Source of the DNA: CAYJSJ01 sp964373065
GTDB taxonomy: Bacteria > Patescibacteriota > Gracilibacteria > Peribacterales > Peribacteraceae
Direction: 5' to 3'
Length of the DNA: 51,211 nt
NCBI GenBank assembly: GCA_964373065.1
Contig: CAYJSJ010000006.1
Coordinates: 1 to 51,211 of the forward strand
In this document: positions 1-7,909 of the stretch, piece after piece
Numbering within the stretch: the first letter of the stretch is position 1
How the letters are laid out: every line of letters begins with the position of its first letter
The notes under the pieces: generated by a model
Seen by the model: only the letters and a program-made list of their open reading frames with translations
Database searches by the model: none
What the model was told of the DNA's origin: nothing
Translations under genes and position numbers: made by a program

Positions 1-3
1 TAA

Positions 4-80
4 TGGTGGGCCAGGGTGGACTTGAACCACCGACCGCCGGCTTATAAGTCCGGAGCTCTAACCAACTGAGCTACTGGCCC
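4..80 (-). tRNA. tRNA-Ile (anticodon UAU)
   Basis: Full cloverleaf on the minus strand. The acceptor stem is GGGCCAG/CTGGCCC with discriminator A and an encoded CCA. The anticodon loop reads CTTATAA, so the anticodon is UAU and reads AUA. The T arm and D arm closely resemble classical tRNA-Ile, which supports isoleucine identity. The last anticodon-stem pair is an A-G mismatch. Most bacteria decode AUA with a CAU tRNA modified by TilS, so an encoded UAU is notable. Confidence 0.93.
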
Positions 81-157
81 GATACTATAATGGAACAAAT
101 GATCTGCAAAGCATGGTACATTTCCCAGTACCTACTATCCACCATCGCAAAAGGAGA

Positions 158-604
158 CTATTTTTCCTGGCTTACGACCACTTTCAATTCCTCTTTGCGA
201 CCTGCCACCTCTACGGATGCAGTGTGTTCACCGACGGACTTTATTTGTAAGGGAATAACTATAGACGACTCTTCCATCTCAATTTTGAGCTGCTCCTTGA
301 GGGCTTCTACAATTACCTTTTCTGTAATTGCACCATACAGCTTCCCGTTCTTTGTTGCCTTCCGTAGAAAAGTAAGTTTTTTACCCGATACTGCAGCAGC
401 TGCACTTTGTTTCGATATCAGCTCAGACTGTTTTTCTAACGCACGGCGTTTTATCTGCTCCGCATAGCGCTTACGGACAGTCGGTGTTGCTATGAGAGCT
501 TGTCTCTTTGGGAGAAGGCAATTGAGCGCGAAGCCGTCACCGACCATGAGGAGGTCGTTTTTCTTTCCGATGCCGGGGATGTCTTCTAGGAGCAGTACTT
601 CCAT
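158..604 (-). CDS. rplI: 50S ribosomal protein bL9
   Basis: A 148-residue protein of normal bL9 length. The N-terminal domain, with EDIPGIGKKND and a GFALNCLLPKRQA stretch, is the 23S rRNA-binding part. A charged helical linker follows (about residues 45-80) and then the C-terminal domain. It sits in the large subunit near the L1 stalk. Some CPR lineages lack bL9, so its presence helps narrow the group. A promoter-like TTGACG-18-TAGAAT lies just upstream, giving a leader of roughly 18 nt. The gene appears monocistronic, between tRNA-Ile and the solute-binding protein gene. Confidence 0.95.
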   Translation of the reverse strand: MEVLLLEDIPGIGKKNDLLMVGDGFALNCLLPKRQALIATPTVRKRYAEQIKRRALEKQSELISKQSAAAAVSGKKLTFLRKATKNGKLYGAITEKVIVEALKEQLKIEMEESSIVIPLQIKSVGEHTASVEVAGRKEELKVVVSQEK

Positions 605-628
605 AGGGTTGCAAAAATAAGCCGCGAT

Positions 629-658
629 ATTCTAGTCGAGCACGGTGCCCAGCGTCAA
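629..658 (-). promoter_or_regulatory. Predicted sigma70-type promoter of rplI
   Basis: On the minus strand TTGACG (653-658) is separated by 18 bp from TAGAAT (629-634). Transcription would begin near 622, about 18 nt before the rplI ATG. No Shine-Dalgarno motif is seen in the short leader. Confidence 0.6.
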
Positions 659-723
659 GGGTAAAGTTTTATTCACGTACTGTGCACCAATTATTGCCAC
701 AATTGGCAAAGCATTGATGTTAT

Positions 724-2928
724 CTATAGCAAGGTGAAAAGCCAGCGGGGAAAGGATGACCAGTGTACTCCCGGGCGAAGCAGGCGTTCTTCCTTCAAAT
801 ACCAATTGCTGAGCGTATTAAAGCGATCTGAGTGCAGGGAAGGTGACCCGAGTTCCACACCTTTAAGATCTTCATGATAGGCAAACGCATAGAGCGGCGA
901 GTACAGGAAAATTGCAGGAACATCTGATTTTAGAACGTCCATCAGCTCCGTAAGAGCGTCTTGACGTTCCGCGTCATCTCCAGTGGTACGTATCACTTCA
1001 AGCAAACCATCTGCTGCAATGGACGAGTACTGCGAGAGATTATAAGCATCGATGCGAAGGTCAAATTTACTTTCGGAAACTTTTTGAACACCGGAACTAT
1101 GCCAGTACGGATACGCATCAAGATTATCCAAAAGAGACTGACCATACAGGAGGAGATCATAATCTCGTGCGAGTAGCTTTTCTTCAAAATCCTTGCGCGT
1201 TGGAGGTATGGTGATGGCGACTTTGACTCCGAGTGCTGCCCATTGATCTGCTATGCGCCCCGCAATAACACGGTATTGTGGCGGAGTAGGGCTCGTAAGG
1301 AGCGTCAATGAAAGTTTTTCTCCCAGATCATTCACGCGGAAATCAAGAGGATCAGTCTGCAGACGCTTTCGGAGCATCCCATTTTCCACATACAGATCGG
1401 AGACGCCTATGCGATCTGCATCTGGGATCTTTTGGTCTCTGGACAGGACAAAGCGATCTACACTATCTTGTTCTGCCGATGCGAGTTTAAACTCCTTTGC
1501 ATCGCCAGTTCTCCAGACATAAAACGAATCAATAACTGTGCCTTTCGGGGAAGTAAGCTTTACAAGATTCATACCAAGTATAAGTGAACCCGTACCCGCT
1601 TTTGTAGGAAGCGGTGAAATCCACGCTCCGGTTTCGCTCGGATGCAGCGTAACCGGGATTCCGTTGAGTGATGACCCGATCGGAGCAACTTCGAGCGACC
1701 CCGTTACCGTGAGAATTGCACCGGTATCGAGTAGAACGATAGGCGATATCTTCAGTGGTCCGACAGAGTTTGCCTCTCGTATTTCCAGCAGTCGTTGGAG
1801 ACGTACTTTTTCGGGTAAATTCCAGTTTGAAGAAAACAACGCTCCTTGTGCTGCATTGGCATCAAATTTATAGCGCCAATCAGAAAGATCGAGTTCTAAA
1901 AGTGGCGTATCGACTATGAGAGATTCATTGATACCATCGACAATTTCCTGCTTATTGGTGCCGAGTTGCAGGCCAATGCGAAGATTGGTGTCGGAAAGGA
2001 TTTTGCGATCAAGGTTGAAATACAGAGCGACGTATTGTGGAAGTGAATAGTGAACAGTGCGAAATTGGCGAGGGACCATACGATCTCCGGATGAATTCAT
2101 CGGAACGAGTCGAACGCCGTCTATATTGCGAATGTCAGCAAGTAGTGTGGAATAGTCCGGAAAGATTCGAAAGACAATGCGTTCCAAACGATAATCAGGT
2201 TCCATGGGTCTCTCAAAACGCTCCAGAGTGATTTCAGTCGAGAGTTCCGTTTGGACAAGACTCTTAAACATATACGGCCCTGCGCATACTGGGTGAAAAC
2301 CGAAATCAAGAACTTGGTCCAATTTTGATACGGGTACATCGGCAAAACTACGCTTAGGGACTATACCGAGTGTAAGGTTGCTTGAGAAAAAGCTATAAGG
2401 CTCGTCGAGCCTAAACTGAACCGTTCGATCATCAATTTTTTGAATATCGACACCAAGGAAATTTTGCTGGAGAATGGGATTTGGGAATTCCGGTTTCTGG
2501 ATTGATTGAAACGTAAAAAGGATGTCGTCTGCTGTGACGGGGTGCGGATTCGTCTCTGTACTGTCATGCCATTGAATGCCTTCCTTGAGTTTTACTGTGT
2601 ATATGCGCCCTTCATTACTCACGACGAGTGTTGCTACATCATCGCGAATTTTTTCTGTTACAGGGTCGTACTTTAAAAGACCTGGGCATGCCAAGGAAAG
2701 AATGTCCCTGTTTACATCGTTTTGTACGCTGAACCACGGTATGAGGGGCTGAAGATCGCCGATTGACCCTTCTATGTATGTTCCGCCGCTCCCCGGAACC
2801 AAAACCGAGTTTTCCATAGAGAATTTCCTCAGCAGCAAAAGGAGTGCTATGAGAAACAGAGAGCTGAGCGCTGCAAAAAGCGACCGTTGTGAAAAGCGCA
2901 ATGATAGAAATTTCTCCAAACGAAGCAT
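724..2928 (-). CDS. Membrane-anchored family 5 extracellular solute-binding protein
   Basis: A 734-residue protein with an N-terminal hydrophobic segment (about residues 17-35) that should anchor it outside the membrane. It is followed by an SBP_bac_5 (peptide/nickel binding, DppA/OppA-like) fold. Family hallmarks are an early segment on reaching the conclusion of a ligand lobe (LACPGLLKYDP), GIQWHDS and VTADDILFTFQSI, and a late AFAYHEDLKGVELG. It is longer than a usual DppA (about 530), with extra sequence around residues 330-480. No permease or ATPase gene is adjacent, so its transporter partners are elsewhere or it works alone. It lies 41 bp downstream of secG and may be co-transcribed. 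Substrate is unknown. Confidence 0.85.
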   Translation of the reverse strand: MLRLEKFLSLRFSQRSLFAALSSLFLIALLLLLRKFSMENSVLVPGSGGTYIEGSIGDLQPLIPWFSVQNDVNRDILSLACPGLLKYDPVTEKIRDDVATLVVSNEGRIYTVKLKEGIQWHDSTETNPHPVTADDILFTFQSIQKPEFPNPILQQNFLGVDIQKIDDRTVQFRLDEPYSFFSSNLTLGIVPKRSFADVPVSKLDQVLDFGFHPVCAGPYMFKSLVQTELSTEITLERFERPMEPDYRLERIVFRIFPDYSTLLADIRNIDGVRLVPMNSSGDRMVPRQFRTVHYSLPQYVALYFNLDRKILSDTNLRIGLQLGTNKQEIVDGINESLIVDTPLLELDLSDWRYKFDANAAQGALFSSNWNLPEKVRLQRLLEIREANSVGPLKISPIVLLDTGAILTVTGSLEVAPIGSSLNGIPVTLHPSETGAWISPLPTKAGTGSLILGMNLVKLTSPKGTVIDSFYVWRTGDAKEFKLASAEQDSVDRFVLSRDQKIPDADRIGVSDLYVENGMLRKRLQTDPLDFRVNDLGEKLSLTLLTSPTPPQYRVIAGRIADQWAALGVKVAITIPPTRKDFEEKLLARDYDLLLYGQSLLDNLDAYPYWHSSGVQKVSESKFDLRIDAYNLSQYSSIAADGLLEVIRTTGDDAERQDALTELMDVLKSDVPAIFLYSPLYAFAYHEDLKGVELGSPSLHSDRFNTLSNWYLKEERLLRPGVHWSSFPRWLFTLL

Positions 2929-2969
2929 GGATCATATTCAGTATAGCGATAGAGAACGGCGATGTCAGT

Positions 2970-3182
2970 CTAGTACACGAACCAACGCAGCACAGAGAAA
3001 CCAAAGAATGCTACACTGAGAACGATTGTAGCATGGTAAATAAGCTTCTCCGCTCCTCTTCGTTGCACAACATTGGATGCACCGGAACCGCCGAATGTGG
3101 CAGAAAGACCTGAAGCTCGCGTTTGAATAGTAATAGCGAGTGCGAGGAGAATTGCAATAACTGCGTGGATGATTTCTATCAT
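2970..3182 (-). CDS. secG: Preprotein translocase subunit SecG
   Basis: A 70-residue protein with two membrane helices (about residues 3-18 and 48-66). They are separated by the SecG-type loop ASGLSATFGG followed by RRGAEKLIYHATI. SecG is the small accessory subunit of the SecYEG channel and helps translocation. The start has a TACGCT hexamer exactly 6 nt upstream of the ATG and no Shine-Dalgarno sequence, so a leaderless mRNA is likely. The solute-binding protein gene follows on the same strand. Confidence 0.9.
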   Translation of the reverse strand: MIEIIHAVIAILLALAITIQTRASGLSATFGGSGASNVVQRRGAEKLIYHATIVLSVAFFGFSVLRWFVY

Positions 3183-3288
3183 GCAACTAGCGTAGAATGC
3201 TCCGGAAGAATGTACAATGGAATTTCTGCGAAGAGTTTGCCTACTTACAATAGGCAGTATGTCTTTCTCCAGCTAAAATACCTGCTGT

Positions 3289-3366
3289 GGGCGCATAGCT
3301 CAGTTGGTCTAGAGCGACCGGTTTACACCCGGTAGGTCGGGGGTTCGACTCCCTCTGCGCCCACCA
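3289..3366 (+). tRNA. tRNA-Val (anticodon UAC)
   Basis: Acceptor stem GGGCGCA/TGCGCCC, D arm GCTCAGTTGGTCTAGAGC, anticodon stem ACCGG/CCGGT with loop TTTACAC (anticodon UAC), T loop TTCGACT and an encoded ACCA end. A perfect 24-bp palindrome starts 8 nt after the CCA. Confidence 0.95.
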
Positions 3367-3373
3367 TGGCCCA

Positions 3374-3397
3374 CCACGCCTCACATGTGAGGCGTGG
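3374..3397. repeat. Perfect 24-bp palindrome after tRNA-Val
   Basis: Arms CCACGCCTCACA and TGTGAGGCGTGG are exact reverse complements with no spacer. No T-run follows, so it is not a standard intrinsic terminator. It may be a 3' processing or termination hairpin for the tRNA, or a protein-binding site. Confidence 0.7.
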
Positions 3398-3500
3398 CAC
3401 ACCATTCCTCTCGAGTAAGGCTAAGATACAAACTTCTATACATGGTTACCACACCTGTTCAATATGCTGAATCGGCCATACTGAAGCAATAAAAGTATAC

Positions 3501-3529
3501 TTGACATATCTATTCTAAGTCATTATAGT
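3501..3529 (+). promoter_or_regulatory. Near-consensus sigma70-type promoter
   Basis: TTGACA (3501-3506), a 17-bp spacer, then TATAGT (3524-3529). Transcription should start near 3536, about 25 nt before the ATG at 3561 of the surface-protein gene. The -35 box is perfect, which predicts strong expression. Confidence 0.8.
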
Positions 3530-3560
3530 ACTCCCCTTGCAAACTTTTCTACCTTTTTCT

Positions 3561-5348
3561 ATGGCAGACGCTTACACGAAACGCACACGAATCCTCGGGC
3601 TTCTCACAGTCCTCGGGCTGAGCGTGCTAGCACTGCACACAGTCACGTCAGGATCAGCAGCGGAGCAAGCGAATGCCGTATTCACGGAGTGTGCGGACGG
3701 AATCGATAATGACCATGACGGTCGCATCGACTATCCGCAGGACCCGCAATGCCTATCATTATTTGACGACAGCGAAGGAACGACGGGAAGAGGACTCTTC
3801 GTATCTCTGAGTGACGGCAAGGCTACCGTGAAAGCAGGAGATAGTCTGACGTACATTATTGCGCTTCGAACGGAACGCGAAGAACCCATGATTGTCGACG
3901 TGTACTTCCAGATGCCACACCAGACGAACTTGATAGGTGCCAGCAACGGCGGCAGTCGCAATGAAGAGTTGATCAGTTGGAAAGATGTATCCGTATTTCC
4001 CGGTACGGAACGTAAGTTGACAGTCACTGTCAGCGTTTCGCCGCAAGCACTCGAAGGACTTCTGCTGGTCTCCGAAGTCGTATCGGAAGGCGAGAAGGCA
4101 ACCGACACCACCAAAGTAGAGCCAGACCCGAACGAAACGACAAAGCAATTGCCACAACTTAAAGTGACTATTACAGACGGCAAAAAATATGCACAACCCG
4201 GTGAAGTGCTTGACTACGTGATCGCTGTACGAAATCCCACGGATACAGAGAGGATGTATAACTTGCGCATGCAGATTCCAACGGATACCAATGTTGAATT
4301 TGTCTCCGGCGACCAAAGTGGCAATCGCCAGGCTATTTCTTGGAACGATCAGGTGATTGGCCCCAGAGGGTCAAGAGAGTACAAAGTTTCTGTTCGTATT
4401 GAACATGATGCCCGCGAATTCTACATGGTGCGTACATGGGCTTCTATCGGAGCATCTACATCGTCCGATACAACTACCGTACATACGGGTGTCCTACCGA
4501 ATGCAATTTCCGTTACAACGACTGACGGGCTGGATCGCGTAGTTCGCGGAGCCCTCATAACGTACGACATCGCCGTAGAAAATAATAGCAATCAACTGGC
4601 AACGGAAGTGGATGTTGCAAACGCACTACCTAACTATATGGAATTCGTCGACGCTTCGGAGGGCGGCTATTGGACCGGCACCAATGTCCTATGGGAGAAT
4701 CTCTCTGTCGCGCCGAGCGGCAACCGTACATTGCGCGTGACCGGCCGCGTTAGAAGCGACGCTCCTATGGGAGGTGTTCTACGCAACACGGTATCCGTGA
4801 AAGGATTCCAGTCCGTTGATCAAACGTCTATCGGGGAAGCAATCGCGGGTATAGGTTTGCAGCAAACAAGTGACGTACTTATTACGAAGAATGCCGACAG
4901 AACAGAAGTTCGTCCCGGGCAAACGGTAATGTACACCGTTTCTCTCCGAAACGTCACCGACCACATAATCCAAAATCTATTCGTCCAAGATCGCATGGAC
5001 TCACCGTTCATTCAGATCACGAGCGCAGAGTACGGCCAATTAGGAGGAAACGCCATCGACTGGACTATTCCCTCACTCGCTCCGGGTGAGGAATGGAGCG
5101 TCCGTTATACGGCAAAGATCGATGAACGTGCACCTCATGGAATCATGATTCCCAATATTGTCACAGTGAGCGGGTTGGGTACGGAGACCATATCGCTCGA
5201 GGAACGCATTCACACGATGCAAATAGGTGTCATCAGCAACCTTCCCCCTACCGGTGCAGCATTTGATGCCCTATTCCTTGGCCTTTCCGGTCTTGCTGGA
5301 GGCCTGCAGACAATCGCTCAGCGAAAAAAACTCATGGGAATCTTATAA
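3561..5348 (+). CDS. Surface protein with DUF11-type repeats and C-terminal LPPTG sorting-like signal
   Basis: 595 residues from the ATG at 3561; a TTG at 3537 is possible but would coincide with the transcription start. There is a basic N-terminus and a hydrophobic signal segment (about residues 10-28). A Cys- and Asp-rich motif follows, ECADGIDNDHDGRIDYP, typical of Ca-binding thrombospondin-3-like modules in CPR surface proteins. Then come three or four beta-rich DUF11-type repeats, seen as repeated 'Y.i.v.N......NL....P....f......G' units. The C-terminus has LPPTG, a hydrophobic stretch and basic QRKK, the layout of a sortase substrate. It should be cell-wall or surface attached. A strong promoter precedes it and a hairpin terminator follows. 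Ligand and role are unknown. Confidence 0.8.
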   Translation: MADAYTKRTRILGLLTVLGLSVLALHTVTSGSAAEQANAVFTECADGIDNDHDGRIDYPQDPQCLSLFDDSEGTTGRGLFVSLSDGKATVKAGDSLTYIIALRTEREEPMIVDVYFQMPHQTNLIGASNGGSRNEELISWKDVSVFPGTERKLTVTVSVSPQALEGLLLVSEVVSEGEKATDTTKVEPDPNETTKQLPQLKVTITDGKKYAQPGEVLDYVIAVRNPTDTERMYNLRMQIPTDTNVEFVSGDQSGNRQAISWNDQVIGPRGSREYKVSVRIEHDAREFYMVRTWASIGASTSSDTTTVHTGVLPNAISVTTTDGLDRVVRGALITYDIAVENNSNQLATEVDVANALPNYMEFVDASEGGYWTGTNVLWENLSVAPSGNRTLRVTGRVRSDAPMGGVLRNTVSVKGFQSVDQTSIGEAIAGIGLQQTSDVLITKNADRTEVRPGQTVMYTVSLRNVTDHIIQNLFVQDRMDSPFIQITSAEYGQLGGNAIDWTIPSLAPGEEWSVRYTAKIDERAPHGIMIPNIVTVSGLGTETISLEERIHTMQIGVISNLPPTGAAFDALFLGLSGLAGGLQTIAQRKKLMGIL

Positions 5349-5374
5349 TGTGTGCTTTAGTCTTACATACCAAT

Positions 5375-5401
5375 AAAAGCTCCGCGATGCGGAGCTTTTT
5401 T
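5375..5401 (+). terminator. Intrinsic terminator after the surface-protein gene
   Basis: GCTCCGC (5379-5385), a GAT loop, GCGGAGC (5389-5395) and a T6 run. A-residues precede the stem, so the hairpin could also stop the convergent minus-strand pilin transcript. Confidence 0.9.
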
Positions 5402-5437
5402 CAAACACAATCAACGAATCAATATCACGTGGGTCGA

Positions 5438-5755
5438 TCACTGCAACGAATTCATGATCTCCGACATGAGATCAACGATAAGGGAGAAATTCAAATCGAA
5501 AGGGATATCGAGCAGACGAGCAAGAAAGGCGACAACGAAAAACGCTAGAAAAGCAACAAAAAGTCCGATGATGGAAAAACGAATCGTATGTACGGCTTTT
5601 TTAATCTTCTCCTCGTTCCCAGCAGAGAGGATAAAGGTGATCCCCCCAACGATAATGTACGCAAGGCATAGAAGGGAAGCGACGATAAGCCCAAGGGCAA
5701 CGAAAGTCGCTACGACTTCCATAATACTGGCGTTTTCAAGCATGTCTCTGAGCAT
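5438..5755 (-). CDS. T4SS-type pilin / TrbC-VirB2-like small membrane protein
   Basis: A 105-residue protein with two hydrophobic helices (about residues 14-45 and 58-85). They are joined by the conserved short loop IIVGGITFILSAGNEEKIKKA. This is the signature of the small pilin-like proteins (T4SS_pilin family) that are abundant in CPR genomes and often accompany type IV secretion or competence machinery. No other T4SS gene is next to it. It is the last gene of the minus cluster glycosyltransferase-dciA-rpsP-khpA. Function in this organism is inferred only from the family. Confidence 0.7.
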   Translation of the reverse strand: MLRDMLENASIMEVVATFVALGLIVASLLCLAYIIVGGITFILSAGNEEKIKKAVHTIRFSIIGLFVAFLAFFVVAFLARLLDIPFDLNFSLIVDLMSEIMNSLQ

Positions 5756-5771
5756 AAAAAATGGGGAAAAA

Positions 5772-6044
5772 TTACGTACCAGGCTCGATCACCTTCAGGT
5801 TAACACGCTCGTTGGCATTTCCGCCAATAATACGCAGTAGCGTACGGAGTGCTTTAATGGTCTGTCCGCTCTTACCGATCAGCTTGCCCATATCTCCATC
5901 ACTGACGCGCACGGTAAACAGCACGCCGAGCTCGTCGCGCTGCTGATCGATATGGAGATCGTCCGTATCCTCGACAATTGCGTTAAGAACGAATACGAGA
6001 AAGGCATATCCCGGTAAATCGTGCGTGACTGGGGTACTTGTCAT
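5772..6044 (-). CDS. khpA: KH-domain RNA-binding protein KhpA-like
   Basis: A 90-residue protein; residues about 45-85 form a KH domain with the GKLIGKSGQTIKALRTLL signature (GxxG loop plus helix). KhpA-type proteins bind RNA and are often encoded next to rpsP, as here, where it starts 18 bp after rpsP. The N-terminal 40 residues hold the first part of the fold. A TACACT hexamer lies 7 nt before the ATG. Cytoplasmic. Confidence 0.85.
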   Translation of the reverse strand: MTSTPVTHDLPGYAFLVFVLNAIVEDTDDLHIDQQRDELGVLFTVRVSDGDMGKLIGKSGQTIKALRTLLRIIGGNANERVNLKVIEPGT

Positions 6045-6061
6045 AGGATCAAGTGTAGTCG

Positions 6062-6496
6062 TTACGCCTCGGAGTTACCAACGGATTTGGTAGGAGCTTT
6101 ACCTTCGGAGTCATCCAAAGGTTTCTCTGTAGGTTTCTCCGCCGGAGTTGCATCCGTTGTTGATGCCGCCGGGGGTGCAGACTGTGGCACTGCATCGGTT
6201 TCGGGCTCTTCGCTCTTCTTGCGCTTCTTGGTGTATCTCTTCGTAAATTTATCCATAGTGTTCATGCCACTTTTCTTGAGAATCCTCGCAACCGTATCAC
6301 TGGGGATCGCTCCTCCCTTCATCCAATGCTCTACACGTTCTTTCTTGTATTCAAGGATGGGAGGGTTCCTCGCCGGTAGATAAAAGCCCATGATTTCAAG
6401 AGGCTTCTTTTTTGCAGAGCTGCGCTTATTTGCGACAATAAGGCGATATGTAGGCTTATTCCTACCGCCTGTACGCTGAAGTCGAATGCAAAGCAT
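6062..6496 (-). CDS. rpsP: 30S ribosomal protein bS16
   Basis: A 144-residue protein. Residues 1-85 are the bS16 core, with RLQRTGGRNKPTYRLIVANK and an IMGFYLPARNP motif. A non-conserved tail of about 55 residues rich in Pro, Ala, Glu and Thr follows; most bS16 proteins end near 80-90 residues. It binds 16S rRNA early in 30S assembly. The neighbour khpA is a common partner; trmD and rimM, usual in other bacteria, are absent here. Confidence 0.95.
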   Translation of the reverse strand: MLCIRLQRTGGRNKPTYRLIVANKRSSAKKKPLEIMGFYLPARNPPILEYKKERVEHWMKGGAIPSDTVARILKKSGMNTMDKFTKRYTKKRKKSEEPETDAVPQSAPPAASTTDATPAEKPTEKPLDDSEGKAPTKSVGNSEA

Positions 6497-6562
6497 AGGA
6501 GAAAGAGGCTACTGAAGCCCGAGGAGTCTAGCGGTCAGAGAATCGGTTTCGCAAGGAATTCT

Positions 6563-6868
6563 TCAGCAATTTGACGAACTTCGCGCGCGCAAAAGCATGA
6601 TCCGCGATACGCGAAGATCCGATGCACCATTGAGGTAATCTTGCATAGTCTCAGAAACGTTTTGCATTTCCTGAGCAGCAATAGAGTGTTCGCATTCCAC
6701 CGTCAACACGCCGTTTTGAAGAGATACAGCATGTACGGAAGCAGAGATTTCGGGAAGCTTTGTGTTTATCCAGCGATTGGCCAAATACACCACGTGCGCA
6801 GCTGAGGCTTCACCATGAATGCCTCGCCGATGCAGAACCCGCTGAAGGAGATGGGAAAGCTTATCCAT
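6563..6868 (-). CDS. DUF721 / DciA-like protein
   Basis: From the ATG at 6868 the protein is 101 residues. It overlaps the last 8 bases of the upstream glycosyltransferase gene (ATGGATAA shared), which indicates translational coupling. The sequence pattern, starting with DKLSHLLQRVL, then a W-centred helix and a VLTVECEHSIAAQEM strand-helix, fits the DUF721 domain. That domain includes DciA, the helicase loader used by bacteria without DnaC. The dnaB gene lies about 10 kb away. Motif recognition is moderate, and the last 15 residues are basic and unusual. Confidence 0.6.
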   Translation of the reverse strand: MDKLSHLLQRVLHRRGIHGEASAAHVVYLANRWINTKLPEISASVHAVSLQNGVLTVECEHSIAAQEMQNVSETMQDYLNGASDLRVSRIMLLRARSSSNC

Positions 6869-7907
6869 GGAATGTATCGAGGAGTATACGCGCAGTTTCC
6901 CTTGCTGCTCTGTCCCATGTATAGCGATTCTCAAGCTGCTCAGACGAAGTGGGAGGATCTCTGAGTGCTGCAGTAAGAGCAGTAATAGTTGGCTCTATAA
7001 GTGTGGCTCCTAGCCCCGCAATCTCGACGATCGCAGTGCAATTGGTTGCAATTACAGGGCACCCGCATGCCCTCGCCTCTAGGATAGGCAGGCAAAAGCC
7101 CTCATAAAAAGACGGCGTGACAAAGCAACGTGCTGCGCTATACAGAGCAGGGAGTTCCCGTACCGGCACATCATGGAGTAATCGAGTATTCCCTCTGGGT
7201 ACAAGCTTCTTCGTTTCACTGCCTCCGCACACAAGGACGAGAGGAGGAGCACTCTGTAGAGAACCGTGAGCGTCCAAAAGCATTTGTACGTTTTTATGCT
7301 GTTTTGCACTTCCCACATACAAGAAAAACCCAGGCCGAAGGTGGTAGCGATCGAGGACTGCATGACACGCACCCTCCGGCAGACGAGAAAAAGAGGAATC
7401 GACGCCTTCTGTTATAACGACAGTCTTGGAAGCGGCATCTGCCCCATAGACAGAAGAAATTTCGGAAGCGGTAAATGTGCTGACAGCGATAATGGTATGT
7501 GCTCTGCGTACGGCAGAGCCGATAATGTGTCTGTACGAGAACCGCTTCAGCACAGAAGCATCATTGGGATAACGGTGCAAAATAAGATCATGGATAGTGA
7601 CAACGAATGGTGCCGGGCAATAGAGCGGGACATTGAAATGCGGTGCAAAGAAGAGGTCAATAGACGCTTTGAGCATGCGGAGTGGAAGTTCACATTGCTC
7701 TCGTATGGAGTACGGTTTTGCAACGACCTGAATGCGGGTAGAGGATCCGTGGAGTGATGAAACCCATTCTGTAGAGCCACCGGAAACGAAGAGCACAAGG
7801 TGGTGCCCTCCAAGTTCTTTCGCTAATCCGGAAACGATATTGCGCGTATAGGTTCCAAGACCCGCATGCGCGGAAGCAAAGCGACAATCAATACCTATAC
7901 ATGCCAT
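6861..7907 (-). CDS. GT4-family glycosyltransferase (GT-B fold)
   Basis: 348 residues from the ATG at 7907. N-terminal MACIGIDCRFA and AGLGTYTRNI are typical of GT1/GT4 proteins that build surface polysaccharides from nucleotide sugars. The C-terminal domain carries LYVGSAKQHKN and the SFYEGFCLPILEARACGCP nucleotide-sugar binding segment with the E-x7-E pair. A TATCAT hexamer sits exactly 6 nt before the ATG (7914-7919), inside the first codons of divergent prmC. It is the first gene of a minus cluster running to the pilin gene. Donor and acceptor are unknown. Confidence 0.88.
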   Translation of the reverse strand: MACIGIDCRFASAHAGLGTYTRNIVSGLAKELGGHHLVLFVSGGSTEWVSSLHGSSTRIQVVAKPYSIREQCELPLRMLKASIDLFFAPHFNVPLYCPAPFVVTIHDLILHRYPNDASVLKRFSYRHIIGSAVRRAHTIIAVSTFTASEISSVYGADAASKTVVITEGVDSSFSRLPEGACHAVLDRYHLRPGFFLYVGSAKQHKNVQMLLDAHGSLQSAPPLVLVCGGSETKKLVPRGNTRLLHDVPVRELPALYSAARCFVTPSFYEGFCLPILEARACGCPVIATNCTAIVEIAGLGATLIEPTITALTAALRDPPTSSEQLENRYTWDRAARETARILLDTFHG

Positions 7908-7909
7908 AG

